This document shows positions 25,854 to 35,077 of a stretch of DNA of 64,000 nt, piece by piece. Every line of letters starts with the position of its first letter. Position 1 is the stretch's first letter. This DNA comes from Aggregatilineales bacterium. GTDB taxonomy: Bacteria; Chloroflexota; Anaerolineae; Aggregatilineales; Phototrophicaceae. The notes under the pieces are model-generated. The model worked only from the letters and a program-made list of their open reading frames with translations. It was not told the origin of the DNA and did no database searches. The translations under genes and the position numbers were made by a program. The stretch is from contig JAUQWZ010000011.1 in NCBI GenBank assembly GCA_030834905.1, forward strand, positions 1-64,000. The letters are read 5' to 3'.

Positions 25854-27251
25854 CTACCGAATCTGGGTCACTGCCCCACCCTCGCCACGATACCAGACGG
25901 TGCGCGGGACGCCGTCTATCTCGACGATGCGAACCGCCCCGGCAACCACCACCCACGGCAAATCAATCTGTTCAGCGGCGGGCGCTTCGATGACGGCAAG
26001 ATTTACGCCGCCGTTCGCTTCCAGCAGCGCAGCGCTGGTTTCCCCGACCGCGTCCGATACCATCACGTCAGCTTCCGCGCTGCCCATGTTGATCAGGAAT
26101 TCGCCGCCGGTAAAGCCGCTGCTCCACATGATGTAGACGGTACGGTCAGGGAACAGCAGCGTAATCATTTCGGCGTCGGGCGTGGTGTAGCGCTGCACCT
26201 GCCGGGAGCCTGTGAACGTTTCGATCACCTGCTGATAGGCATGGAATGCCGGACGCAGCGAGCCATCGCCCCGCACGAGTCCCCAGGGTTCATGCTCTCC
26301 GGGCACAAAGCTGTTGTCATACAGCCGGTAGATCGCCATCCGATCCACGCCAGCGGCGAGGGCTATCGCGCTCGTCTGGACGATAAAATCCGCCTGCTGT
26401 TCGAGCGAGATATCGAACATCGCCTCGATACGGGCTTCCGGGTCACGGCGCGGGCTGGCGTTGTACTCCGCCAGCCAGATATCCTTGTCCTGCAAGCCAA
26501 ACTCGCGCAGGATTTCGACGTTCGCCAGCAGAATTGGCATCACCGTCCAGGTGGTGAAATAGATGTGCAGCGTAATGCCGTCGAAATAGTAGTCGTTCGC
26601 TTCCGCCTGCGGATCGGCATACAGCGTGCTCAGCAGGCGGCGCAGATATGGCACGCGGTGCGCGTTGCGGTCATACCACCAGGTCATACCCGCGATCTGG
26701 ACGTGTCCCGCCGGATCAGCCGCCTTGATCGCCTGATAGGCGGTCTTGAGCAGACTGGCGTAGTCGCGCACATCGCCCTCAAATTCGACAATGCCTTCGC
26801 CGGGGCGAATGTCCGGCTCGTTGAGGATGATCCACCGGTGAATCCCGCGCGGGCGGTAGTATTCAACCAACCGCGTGACAAACGCCCCAAAGACATTGTC
26901 GGAATCGTCATACGACAGCCCGATCCCGTCCGGCACGCCGCCCGGCGTGCCACTTTCCGACGCCCATTCCGGCACCGACTTGATCAGCCCAACAATCTCG
27001 CGGTTCGCCGCTGCCGCGTTCTCCAGATACGACTCAGGAATGCAGGTGGTCACAAAATCGCGCGGGCTGCGCGGCTGGAAGCAGTCCCAGGCGAAGATGA
27101 TCCGTTCCCACGACGCGCCCAACTCTGCCGCTTCGTCAGGGCGGTAATACGCCTCAACCACGCCAAAGGTGCGATCAGGACTTTCCTCCTGCGCGTAAGA
27201 CGCCGAACCCACCAGCATAAGGAAGATGATCAGGCAGAGCACACGTTTCAT
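25854..27251 (-). CDS. secreted TIM-barrel glycoside hydrolase-like protein
   Basis: A 465-aa exported protein with an N-terminal signal peptide (cleavage after SYAQ). The central region looks like a clan GH-A barrel: the strand-4 acid/base motif ILNEPDI and a later IWLAEYNAS with the probable nucleophile Glu. A beta-rich C-terminal domain follows. It is clearly paralogous to the gene at 46656 (shared FGVVE opening, GASWERIIFAWD/GAGWERIIFDWA, YYFDGITLHIYF/YYFDVLTLHIYF). The specificity is unknown; secretion suggests polysaccharide use or cell-surface glycan turnover. Confidence 0.78.
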   Translation of the reverse strand: MKRVLCLIIFLMLVGSASYAQEESPDRTFGVVEAYYRPDEAAELGASWERIIFAWDCFQPRSPRDFVTTCIPESYLENAAAANREIVGLIKSVPEWASESGTPGGVPDGIGLSYDDSDNVFGAFVTRLVEYYRPRGIHRWIILNEPDIRPGEGIVEFEGDVRDYASLLKTAYQAIKAADPAGHVQIAGMTWWYDRNAHRVPYLRRLLSTLYADPQAEANDYYFDGITLHIYFTTWTVMPILLANVEILREFGLQDKDIWLAEYNASPRRDPEARIEAMFDISLEQQADFIVQTSAIALAAGVDRMAIYRLYDNSFVPGEHEPWGLVRGDGSLRPAFHAYQQVIETFTGSRQVQRYTTPDAEMITLLFPDRTVYIMWSSGFTGGEFLINMGSAEADVMVSDAVGETSAALLEANGGVNLAVIEAPAAEQIDLPWVVVAGAVRIVEIDGVPRTVWYRGEGGAVTQIR

Positions 27252-27373
27252 GAAGCAGCCTCAGTTTAAAGTCTGGAGTCAATCTCAGGAGAAGTTTTCG
27301 CTCCCCAACTGTAGCAGGAGGGGCGAAAGTTTGCCATGCGCTGAACATCGCAACCGGGCAAAATACAGCCAAT

Positions 27374-27435
27374 ATGTAAAATATACTTGACATCGTAGAT
27401 GTTTTACATTACCTTATGTATAGTTTGTTTTACAT
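27374..27435 (+). promoter_or_regulatory. candidate operator/promoter with three ATGTAAAA sites
   Basis: ATGTAAAAT at 27374-27382 and two inverted copies, GTTTTACAT at 27401-27409 and 27427-27435, are spaced 26-27 bp apart. A TTGACA sits at 27387-27392 and TACCTT at 27410-27415 (17-bp spacer), with TATAGT at 27419-27424 as an alternative -10. Spaced repeats overlapping the promoter suggest autoregulation by the Xre protein encoded in the operon. Confidence 0.55.
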
Positions 27436-27468
27436 ATTGTACGGTTCAGCAGACATACGGAGGCAGAT

Positions 27469-27915
27469 ATGTCCTTTCAGGAAAGACGCAGCATTGTCGA
27501 TCTAGTCAGTTCAATACTGATTACTGCGTTCTATTCCGCCTATATGGTTCAAAGATTCCCGGCAGGAGATCCGTATTCGCCAGACGTTTTTCATTTCTGG
27601 GGGGCGTTCTTCCTGATCCTCATTCCGGTGGCGATAGTCGCAAAGATCGTCATTTACATCATCTTCTACCTGCTCAATACCGTCGCCACCAGGGAAGAAG
27701 AATCTTCAATCACTGACGAACGGGACAAGCTGATCGAGCAGAAAGCCCAGATGAACTCCATGTATGTATTTGTGATTGGCGTTCTGGTGGGGATGGTATC
27801 GCTGGTTCTGAATATGCCGCCCTCTGTCATGTTCATCATATTCCTCTGCGCGGGACTTGTGTCCGAGATGGTGAGCAACATTTCAAAGTTCTATTTCTAC
27901 CGTAGAGGGTTCTAG
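27469..27915 (+). CDS. four-helix membrane protein paired with Xre regulator
   Basis: A 148-aa integral membrane protein with four hydrophobic helices (about residues 10-27, 43-70, 98-115 and 120-138). Between helices 2 and 3 lies a charged cytoplasmic loop with [15 protein letters not shown]. That layout, followed directly by a small Xre regulator, resembles DUF2178-like/Xre gene pairs. The start has ACGGAGG upstream. The next gene begins 1 bp after its stop. The function is unknown. Confidence 0.75.
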   Translation: MSFQERRSIVDLVSSILITAFYSAYMVQRFPAGDPYSPDVFHFWGAFFLILIPVAIVAKIVIYIIFYLLNTVATREEESSITDERDKLIEQKAQMNSMYVFVIGVLVGMVSLVLNMPPSVMFIIFLCAGLVSEMVSNISKFYFYRRGF

Positions 27916-27916
27916 G

Positions 27917-28153
27917 ATGAGCAAACCTCTCGTTATTCGCAACAACATTCGCAAGCTGCGGTTTAACCATGACGAAATGACCCAGCAGGCGCTGGCTGAT
28001 CAAGTGGGCGTAACGCGGCAAACCATCATCGCCATCGAAAACGCGAAGTACTCACCGTCTCTGGAACTGGCGTTTCGCATCGCCTTCACCTTCGACATGC
28101 CACTGGCAGAAGTCTTCTTTGTAGAAGACGGCAGTGTAGGGAGGAACTCATGA
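27917..28153 (+). CDS. small Xre-family transcriptional regulator
   Basis: A 78-aa stand-alone helix-turn-helix protein of the short YozG/Xre type. The HTH core is [20 protein letters not shown], followed by the typical [21 protein letters not shown]. It lies between the membrane-protein gene (1-bp gap) and the first MDR oxidoreductase (4-bp ATGA overlap), so it is part of one operon. It most likely binds the repeated ATGTAAAA sites upstream of the operon. Confidence 0.88.
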   Translation: MSKPLVIRNNIRKLRFNHDEMTQQALADQVGVTRQTIIAIENAKYSPSLELAFRIAFTFDMPLAEVFFVEDGSVGRNS

Positions 28154-29061
28154 AAGCAATGGTATACAAGAGATACGGTCCATCCAATGTCCTTCAACTC
28201 AAAGAAGTCGAAAAGCCGACGCCAAAGGACAATGAAGTCCTGATCAGAATACATGCCACAACGGTAACGGCAGGTGACTGGCGCATGAGAAAAGCAGATC
28301 CGTTTATGGCAAGGCTCTTCAACGGTCTCATCAGACCCCGCAAAATCAACATACTGGGGTTTGAGCTTGCCGGGGAAATCGAAGTCGTTGGCAAAGCGGT
28401 CACGCGGTTTAGACCCGGTGACCAGGTTTTTGCATCCTGCGGGCTTAGTTTTGGCGCGTATGCCGAATACAAGTGTCTGCCTGAAACCGGGGTACTGGCA
28501 ATAAAACCTGCCGGGATGACCTGCGAGGAAGCCGCCGCCGTTCCTATCGGGGGCGGAACAGCGATGCGTCTGCTTAGAAAAGCAAATATCCAGCCTGGAC
28601 AAAAAGTCCTGATCTATGGTGCCTCTGGAAGCGTAGGCACCTATGCGGTGCAGCTTGCCAGGCATTTCGGAGCAGAAGTGACTGGCGTGTGCAGTACCGC
28701 CAATCTGGAAATGGTGAAAGCGCTGGGGGCAGCGAAGGTCATTGATTACACCACAACGGATTTTACCCGCAGCGGCGAGACCTATGATGTCATAGTTGAC
28801 GCGGTCGGCAAGGCTTCGCCTTCACGCAGCAGGAAATCCCTCAACAAGACAGGATCCTTCTTTTCCGTCAACGGTGAAAATTCACCCGAACGGGTCGAAG
28901 ATCTCATCTTCCTCAAGGAACTCCTTGATGACGGCAAGATAAAACCGGTCATTGACAGGCAGTATTCATTTGACCAGATTCCCGAGGCTCACGCATATGT
29001 CGAAAAAGGGCACAAAAAGGGAAATGTCGTCATCAGTGTTGCACACCACAACTCAATCTGA
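28150..29061 (+). CDS. MDR-family NAD(P)H-dependent oxidoreductase (quinone reductase-like), copy 1
   Basis: A 303-aa medium-chain dehydrogenase/reductase. The N-terminal GroES-like domain ([20 protein letters not shown]) lacks the zinc-binding Cys/His set, so it is probably a zinc-free quinone oxidoreductase or enoyl reductase type. The cofactor motif is [21 protein letters not shown] overlaps the Xre stop (ATGA), showing translational coupling. Codon use here is more AT-rich than in the flanking genes, suggesting transfer of the cassette. The next gene is a paralogue. Confidence 0.87.
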   Translation: MKAMVYKRYGPSNVLQLKEVEKPTPKDNEVLIRIHATTVTAGDWRMRKADPFMARLFNGLIRPRKINILGFELAGEIEVVGKAVTRFRPGDQVFASCGLSFGAYAEYKCLPETGVLAIKPAGMTCEEAAAVPIGGGTAMRLLRKANIQPGQKVLIYGASGSVGTYAVQLARHFGAEVTGVCSTANLEMVKALGAAKVIDYTTTDFTRSGETYDVIVDAVGKASPSRSRKSLNKTGSFFSVNGENSPERVEDLIFLKELLDDGKIKPVIDRQYSFDQIPEAHAYVEKGHKKGNVVISVAHHNSI

Positions 29062-29109
29062 CAGCCAATTGTCGCTGTCCAGCATATACCATACCCGGGA
29101 GGGGAAATC

Positions 29110-30105
29110 ATGAAAGCAGTTGTCTACACCGAATACGGATCGCCGGATGTCCTTCAGCTTAAAGAAGTCGCCATGCCGACGCCGAAGGACAACGAAGTCC
29201 TGATACGAGTACGCGCGACTTCAATCGGTTTCGGCGATATTATCGCTCGAAAGTTCAGCGAAATTTCGCCTCGCAAGTTCTCGATGCCGTTCATCTTCTG
29301 GCTGCCTGCGAGAATCACGCTTGGAATCAGAAGACCGAAAAGGACGATTCTGGGAAGCGAGTTCGCCGGAGACATTGAAGCCGTCGGCAAAGACGTGACG
29401 CGCTTCAGGAAAGGCGATCAGGTTTTTGGGTTTCGCAGCATGAACTTTGGCGCGAATGCTGAGTTCCTGTCTATGCCTGAAGATGGGCTGCTGGCGATCA
29501 AGCCCGCCAACATGACCTATGAGGAAGCCGCCACCATTCCCGGCGGCGGTTTAACCGCGCTGAGTCTGCTTCGCAAAGTCAGCGTTCAGCCCGGTCAAAG
29601 AGTCCTGATTAACGGCGCTTCAGGCTCGATTGGCTCGCACGCGCTCCAGCTTGCCCGTTACTTTGGGGCGGAAGTGACCGGAGTTTGCGGCACGCCACGA
29701 GTAGACATGGTGAAAGCGCTGGGGGCGGATAAGGTCATCGATTACACCAGAGAGGACTTTGCACAAAACGACGACACCTATGACCTCGTCTTTGACATCT
29801 TAGGCAAGAGTTCATTTGCCCGCAGCAAGCGCGTCCTCAAAGAAAACGGGCGCTACCTGCTCGCCAGCTTCAAACTGAGCCAGCTTTTCCAGATGTTCTG
29901 GACTTCAAAGTTCGGCAGCAAGAAAGTCGTCTGCGCGCTGTCATCCGAAAAAACGGAAGACCTCAATTTCCTTCGAGAGCTTGTCGAAGCGGGCAAGATC
30001 ACGACGGTCATTGACCGCTGTTTTCCACTGGAACAGACAGCCGATGCCCACCGCTATATCGAAGCCGGGCAAAAGACAGGCAATGTCATCATCCGGGTAG
30101 GCTGA
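29110..30105 (+). CDS. MDR-family NAD(P)H-dependent oxidoreductase (quinone reductase-like), copy 2
   Basis: A 331-aa paralogue of the preceding gene, sharing the opening MKAVVYTEYGSPDVLQLKEV, the cofactor motif LINGASGSIGSHALQLAR and the CGTP...MVKALGADKVIDY stretch. It has an insertion near residue 55 (PFIFWLPARITLGIRR) and another near residue 260 that are absent from copy 1. No zinc-ligand set is visible. GGGAGGGG lies before the ATG. The two copies arose by tandem duplication; higher GC here than in copy 1 suggests the duplication is old or that composition is being amended. Confidence 0.87.
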   Translation: MKAVVYTEYGSPDVLQLKEVAMPTPKDNEVLIRVRATSIGFGDIIARKFSEISPRKFSMPFIFWLPARITLGIRRPKRTILGSEFAGDIEAVGKDVTRFRKGDQVFGFRSMNFGANAEFLSMPEDGLLAIKPANMTYEEAATIPGGGLTALSLLRKVSVQPGQRVLINGASGSIGSHALQLARYFGAEVTGVCGTPRVDMVKALGADKVIDYTREDFAQNDDTYDLVFDILGKSSFARSKRVLKENGRYLLASFKLSQLFQMFWTSKFGSKKVVCALSSEKTEDLNFLRELVEAGKITTVIDRCFPLEQTADAHRYIEAGQKTGNVIIRVG

Positions 30106-30149
30106 CAGCCGCTATCCCCCGCCAGCGGAGTGTTTAATCTGCGCAGCAA

Positions 30150-30182
30150 AAAAGCCAGCCCCGCTGTCGGGCTGGCTTTTCA
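30150..30182. terminator. bidirectional terminator
   Basis: Stem AAAAGCCAGCCC (30150-30161) / GGGCTGGCTTTT (30169-30180) with a 7-nt loop. A-run on the left and T-run on the right let it serve both the plus-strand oxidoreductase operon and the converging minus-strand glycosidase gene. Confidence 0.9.
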
Positions 30183-30201
30183 TTTGAACATAAGGGCGTG
30201 G

Positions 30202-31596
30202 TTACTGCGCGCCCATCACAGCGCCAAGCTGGTCACATGCCGGGCAGCCGCCGCCGGGACGGAACATCGCGTAGCCGCCTGCCGGGTCCGATCCCCAGAA
30301 CGGGAAGTCCACGTTCCAGACGATCATAATGCGGACGTTGCCACTCTGTGCCGCAGCCGTCGCCGCCTGCGCCAGCCAGGTTGCATGTTGGCTCACGGTG
30401 GTGTTGGCAGCCCAGCCAAAAGCGGCTGGAAGCGCCGTGTCGAAGCCTTCAGGCGACAGGTAGCCCAGTTCGGTGAAGCACACCGGCTTGCCACCAAACA
30501 GGTTGTAGCCGCGTGCCAGCATCGAGCCAAAGTAGTAGGTTGGGTAGCCGCCGCGCGGGTCGCCACTGCCCTGCGTCGGCGCGATGATGCCTTCGTTATA
30601 GTGCAAGCCAACGCAGTCCAGATACTGCGCCGCGCCTGCCTGTGCCATCTGCTGCATAAAGGCATCGTCATTACAGCCGCCTTCAGCGCAGCCCGCCGAA
30701 CCAAAGAAGCCGGTCGGCGCGGGCGCGCCGCTGATCACAATTGTATTTGGGCTGCTCGACTTGATAGCATTATACGCCGCCGCCAGAAGCTGGGTGTAAT
30801 TGCCGCCGTTGATCGAGCCAGCGGGCCATTCACGGTCGATATTCGGTTCATTCCAGACCTCAATCGCGTCCGCGCCCAGCGCCGCCACGCCGCTAACAAA
30901 GCTGGCGTACTGGCTGATGTAGCCCTGGAAATCGCCCATCTGGGTTGGCTCGCCGACGATGCCGAGCAGCACCTTCAAGCCGTTGGCATGGGCATTGGTG
31001 ATCAGACCCGCCGCGATGCCGGGATCAGCGCCCAGGGTGTATTCCACCTGATGCTTGACCCAGGTCATACCGGCACGCTGCATCAAGCCGCGCGTGTTGC
31101 CGTTTAGCTCAAGCACGTGTCCACCAAGCTCAAAGCCGCCCGCAATCGCCGAACCGGCGACCGGCGCAGGCAAATTGGCATCAGCTGCTGGCGGCGCGCC
31201 GGGGGCGGTGCTGCCGCTGGTGTCGTTCGTGATTTCATCGCACGCCACGGCAATAGTGGAGTCAAAGCTGGAGCGTCCTTCATACTGGTTGCCGTTCAGG
31301 GCGGTGATCAGAAAACGCCAGCCAAAGTACAGGCGGCTCGTTTCCGCCGGGCTAGTTTCGCAGCTGTTAATCCCGTTCAGGAACTCAACCTGTTCCCAGG
31401 TATAACGCTGCACCAGCGACATATCGACACCGAACTTTTCGGTGAGCGCCGAACGCACCGCGCCAAATGCCCGCATCAGCGGGTCTGCCGGTGTTGCTGC
31501 CTGCGCGCTGACACCGCTGACGACCAGGGTGAGCAGCAGCGCGACGATCAGCGCGTACATCCCCTGATGCCGAGCGTGACGAAGAATGCTTTGCAT
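30202..31596 (-). CDS. secreted glycoside hydrolase-like protein (clan GH-A type)
   Basis: A 464-aa exported protein. The start ATG at 31596 has GAGG 9 nt upstream and gives a signal peptide (MYALIVALLLTLVVSGVSAQ region). The barrel shows IEVWNEPNI (acid/base Glu) and VCFTELGYLS (probable nucleophile Glu). It carries a short Cys-containing N-terminal domain (about residues 30-115), then a Pro/Ala-rich linker. It is a more distant relative of the genes at 25854 and 46656. Overall resemblance is to GH39/GH5-like enzymes; substrate unknown. Confidence 0.78.
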   Translation of the reverse strand: MQSILRHARHQGMYALIVALLLTLVVSGVSAQAATPADPLMRAFGAVRSALTEKFGVDMSLVQRYTWEQVEFLNGINSCETSPAETSRLYFGWRFLITALNGNQYEGRSSFDSTIAVACDEITNDTSGSTAPGAPPAADANLPAPVAGSAIAGGFELGGHVLELNGNTRGLMQRAGMTWVKHQVEYTLGADPGIAAGLITNAHANGLKVLLGIVGEPTQMGDFQGYISQYASFVSGVAALGADAIEVWNEPNIDREWPAGSINGGNYTQLLAAAYNAIKSSSPNTIVISGAPAPTGFFGSAGCAEGGCNDDAFMQQMAQAGAAQYLDCVGLHYNEGIIAPTQGSGDPRGGYPTYYFGSMLARGYNLFGGKPVCFTELGYLSPEGFDTALPAAFGWAANTTVSQHATWLAQAATAAAQSGNVRIMIVWNVDFPFWGSDPAGGYAMFRPGGGCPACDQLGAVMGAQ

Positions 31597-31758
31597 ATGC
31601 CTAAACCTCATCTGAACTGCGAAAATTATGTGGTCATAGCAGACCAACGCGGTAGGGTACCCGATAACGCCGGATTTTTCCAGATAGCGTAGGGAAACCG
31701 TTGGGAACGTTCCCCTCAAACATGGTTGCAGGCTGGCGAATCAGCGCGGCGGGCAATC

Positions 31759-31793
31759 AAAAAGGGGTGATTTGTGTTCCCACAAACCACCCC
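31759..31793 (-). terminator. terminator of the CpXC gene
   Basis: GGGGTG-A-TTTGTG (31764-31776) pairs with CACAAA-C-CACCCC (31781-31793). Read on the minus strand the stem is followed by TTTTTG, as expected for a terminator 20 bp beyond the CpXC stop. Confidence 0.8.
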
Positions 31794-31813
31794 ATCAGAT
31801 TAAGCCTGCTTTC

Positions 31814-33163
31814 CTAGCTCAACACCTGCGCCGCTGCTTCGCGCAGCATCGCCAGCCGACCGCGCACCGCTTCGTCGCCGCGCGCCGCCAGCACTTCTTC
31901 AACCGCGTCCATCATCTCAAGCAGCGCCTCGCCATACGCGCCCGCCTGCTCGGCGATCATCTGCCGCGCTTCCGCTTCGGACGGCGCGCCAAGCAGATCG
32001 TTGATGAATTTCAGTTCCGGGCGCATGTTCTGGCGCAGCGCCGTCAGCACGCGGTTATAGATATCGCGCAGCTTGCCGGACATTTGCAGGTCTTTCTGGC
32101 GCTCGGCTTCCTGAAGGTTGGCTTGCAGCACCGCCAGAAAGGTATCATCCAGCATCGGCAGGCTTTCGGCTATCAACGGATCGGGATCGGGCGCGTTGAC
32201 AATCGCGCCGAGAAGCTGAGCCGCATTCGCCAGCGCCATCTGCGCCTGCTGATCGACGGCGGTGGTCAGCTCGACCAGCCGATCCCGCAGGGATTCCAGT
32301 CCTTCGCGGTCTGAAGCCGGTGCCTGCCCGATACGCATCGTCAAATCCTGGAAGAACTGATAGTCGAATGCCGGGCGCGCCACGCCCACCAGCGCCTGAA
32401 GCTTCTCATCGTCGCCTGCGTAGCGCAGCGCCAGCTCGAAGAATTCGGCGCGGGTGGCATTTTCGGGCATCGCCTCAAGATCAGCCGTCACCTGGCGCAC
32501 CGTTTCTTCCTGCTGGCGGCTCTGCGCGATCAGGCTTTGCCCAAAGGTCGAATCTGCCAGCAGGTATTCCTGCAGTACCACCATCTGCTCGGCAATGTCG
32601 GCGCGCCCTTCCTGCGCCATGCGCTGTGCCATCACCCCCAGCGTCTGGAACAACTGGGCGTCAATCTGCTCGTCGTGCTGCTGAATCTGCGCCGTCAGGT
32701 CTTCCTCGGGCGATTGCAGCAGCGTTTCAAGCAGGCGCACGCGCTGGCGCTGCTGTTCCATCATCTCCGGCGTCACGCCGTCACCTTGCAGAATGGTGTC
32801 GATCATCCCCTGCAATGTCAGCATCTGGCGCGGTTGAAACAGGTAGCCGCGCATGGCTTCCTGGGGCAGGCGGCTGGTCAGCTCGCGCATCATGTCGCCG
32901 ATTGCCTTCTCCTGCTGGTCTTTCGACAGGTTCAGTTCCATCGGCACAAACGTCAGCAGCAGTTCCTTGCTGGCGTCGTGATACAGCAGCGGCGAGGACA
33001 TGCCCACCGCAAAGCCGCAGTTCGGACACTGCGCCATATTCACCTGCCCCGAAAGCAGTCGTACCTTGGCGTTTGGATCGGCGGCGGCGTCAATCACCGT
33101 CTCCACAATCGCGCTGAATTGTCGTCCGCAGTTGGGACATTGAATACTGGTTTGTCTCGCCAT
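31814..33163 (-). CDS. CpXC-domain protein
   Basis: A 449-aa soluble protein. The first 130 residues match the CpXC domain: two zinc-knuckle pairs CPNCG (residues 9-13 and about 46-50), then the conserved PLLYHDASKELLLTFVP block. The remaining 300 residues are helical and Glu/Gln/Ala-rich, probably coiled-coil bundles. Its role is not established in any organism I can cite; zinc binding is a safe guess. It is followed by a minus-strand terminator and preceded by a 136-bp gap. Confidence 0.85.
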   Translation of the reverse strand: MARQTSIQCPNCGRQFSAIVETVIDAAADPNAKVRLLSGQVNMAQCPNCGFAVGMSSPLLYHDASKELLLTFVPMELNLSKDQQEKAIGDMMRELTSRLPQEAMRGYLFQPRQMLTLQGMIDTILQGDGVTPEMMEQQRQRVRLLETLLQSPEEDLTAQIQQHDEQIDAQLFQTLGVMAQRMAQEGRADIAEQMVVLQEYLLADSTFGQSLIAQSRQQEETVRQVTADLEAMPENATRAEFFELALRYAGDDEKLQALVGVARPAFDYQFFQDLTMRIGQAPASDREGLESLRDRLVELTTAVDQQAQMALANAAQLLGAIVNAPDPDPLIAESLPMLDDTFLAVLQANLQEAERQKDLQMSGKLRDIYNRVLTALRQNMRPELKFINDLLGAPSEAEARQMIAEQAGAYGEALLEMMDAVEEVLAARGDEAVRGRLAMLREAAAQVLS

Positions 33164-33299
33164 CGTTTCTCCGCTTCCTCCTGGCTGGTGTCAAATATTC
33201 GCGGGCGGGTGTAACGCTGCCCGCCGCCATCAGGGCAGCAGGCACACAACTCGGTCACATGCCCTCTATGATGCTGCACAATGACTAAAATTGGAATGA

Positions 33300-34889
33300 T
33301 TACGATTGGCGCAGCGTGAAAATGAACGTCGCGCCCTGCCCCGGTTCGCTCTCGACGCGCATTGTACCGCCGTGTGCCTCGATGATGGCTTTGGAGAGAT
33401 ACAGTCCCAACCCGGTCCCCTGGGTCTTGCGGGTCAGTGTGCCATCGACGCGATAGAAGCGTTCAAAAATGTGCTCCGAATCGGCTTCGCTGATGCCCAC
33501 GCCCTCATCGCGCACGTAGACCGACACCGAAACATCGTCAGCACAGCCGCCCACTTCAATCAAGCCGCCGTCGGGCGAATACTTGATGGCGTTATTCAGC
33601 AGGTTATCAATGACCTGTCGCAGACGCACCGAATCGCCCGGCACAGGCGGGAAATCGTCGTCGAAGTTCAGCTTGAAGCTGTGCCGTCCGGACTGCGATT
33701 TGAAGCGCTCAACCGCCTGCTCGGCGAGATGATCCAGCCGCACGTCCTCGTCCTGATTCAACTGCATCGTCTGGTGCGCCTGGATCTTGCTGGCGGTTAA
33801 GAGGTTTTCGATCAGCGCGGTCAGCCGATCCGATTCTTCTTCAATCACCGCCGAGTACTCGCGCACGATGTCGGCGTCCCAGGTGACATCCTCGCGCCGC
33901 AGCGTGGCGGCATGACCTTTGATCAGGGCAACCGGCGTCTTTAGCTCATGCGATACCGTCGAGATGAAGATGTTCTGCATCTCCTGCGCCTGCTTGAAAT
34001 TGGTGATATCGCGCACGTTGGCGATAACGTTGGTCAGTTCGCCGTCGGCGTTCAGCAGCGGCGCGTAGCGAATTCCGACGCTCAGGGTCAGCCCGTCGCG
34101 GCGCAGCAGGTCGCCTTCGACGTAAACCATTTCCTCGGAGACGTCGCCGCCCGTGTTATCGCGCGAACGGAAGGGCCAGCCCGCGTCAAGCGACTCGCGC
34201 AGATCGCCTTTATCGACCCGTTTCCAGGTGATCACCTCATCGAGAGGCAGACCAACCACGTCGGCGGCTTTCCAGGCGGTCATCCGTTCGAGCGCCCGGT
34301 TGAAGCTGACAATTTCGAGATTAGCGTTCAGCATCAGCACGCCGTCGGCGCTGTGCTGCACGATTGCCGCCAACCGCTTGCGATCCTGATCGATGCGCTC
34401 GTACAGCTGCGCGTTGGAAACAGCAATCGCCGCCTGATCGGCAAAGCTTTGCAGCACCTGAATGTCATCGGGCGTGGCGGTGCCGCGATTCGCTCGAAAG
34501 ACGATCAGCAAGCCGCGCGCCTCGCCAGCGATCACCAGCGGCAGCGCGAAAGTCTGTACCAGACGCGGATCGAGCGCTTCCGCCGTTTCACGCAGCTTGG
34601 AATCGAAGGCGGCGTATTCGTGCGTTTCGCTCGCCATCTCCAGCATTTCCTTAAGCTGTTCGTTGAGGAAAGGCACGCGCGACGATTCGACACCCAGAGT
34701 CGCCCGGATGCGGTAAGCGCCGCTGGCATCGCGCAGGGCGATCAAGCCCACCTGCCCGGAGAGCATGACCACCGAAGCGTTGATGACGCGCTTCAGCACC
34801 TCGCTCAGGTCAAGCTGGGCGGTGATGGCGCGCGAGATTTCGAGCAGGAAATCTCGCTGGCGCACGCGGAAGTCGAGTAAGGCAAGCAT
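33300..34889 (-). CDS. GAF-PAS sensor histidine kinase
   Basis: A 529-aa cytosolic kinase: a GAF domain (about residues 15-165), a PAS domain (about 175-300; VQHSADGVLMLNANLEIVSF), a HisKA domain with phosphoacceptor His in VSHELKTPVALIKGH, and a HATPase domain with N box (VIDNLLNNAIKYS), G1 (RDEGVGISEAD) and G2 (GTGLGLYLSKA) boxes. No membrane segment exists, so it senses a cytoplasmic signal. The divergent membrane-tethered regulator at 35078 is the closest DNA-binding gene. No clear Shine-Dalgarno precedes the ATG. Confidence 0.92.
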   Translation of the reverse strand: MLALLDFRVRQRDFLLEISRAITAQLDLSEVLKRVINASVVMLSGQVGLIALRDASGAYRIRATLGVESSRVPFLNEQLKEMLEMASETHEYAAFDSKLRETAEALDPRLVQTFALPLVIAGEARGLLIVFRANRGTATPDDIQVLQSFADQAAIAVSNAQLYERIDQDRKRLAAIVQHSADGVLMLNANLEIVSFNRALERMTAWKAADVVGLPLDEVITWKRVDKGDLRESLDAGWPFRSRDNTGGDVSEEMVYVEGDLLRRDGLTLSVGIRYAPLLNADGELTNVIANVRDITNFKQAQEMQNIFISTVSHELKTPVALIKGHAATLRREDVTWDADIVREYSAVIEEESDRLTALIENLLTASKIQAHQTMQLNQDEDVRLDHLAEQAVERFKSQSGRHSFKLNFDDDFPPVPGDSVRLRQVIDNLLNNAIKYSPDGGLIEVGGCADDVSVSVYVRDEGVGISEADSEHIFERFYRVDGTLTRKTQGTGLGLYLSKAIIEAHGGTMRVESEPGQGATFIFTLRQS

Positions 34890-34973
34890 TCATAAAGTCT
34901 AGCATGAGGGTTATTAGAATCACATCGGAACAGCGTGTTGGAAGATCGTGGGCAAGCCGCCGCGCAATATACA

Positions 34974-35012
34974 TTGACAGGCAAATACGATTGCGTTACT
35001 CTGTTAACAGAG
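34974..35012 (+). promoter_or_regulatory. putative promoter with palindromic operator
   Basis: TTGACA (34974-34979), 17-bp spacer, TACTCT (34997-35002). A perfect 14-bp palindrome CTCTGTTAACAGAG (34999-35012) overlaps the -10 and start region, a typical place for a repressor site. The first codon of the downstream regulator is at 35078. Confidence 0.5.
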
Positions 35013-35077
35013 AGGTGACTATTATTGATTAGCAATTCTTATGAAAATCGTTTTGCCAGCAATCAAGGGAAAGAAGC

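Noticed and set aside
30130..31107. 325-aa plus-strand frame
   Set aside because: Antisense to the secreted glycosidase gene and includes the terminator hairpin.
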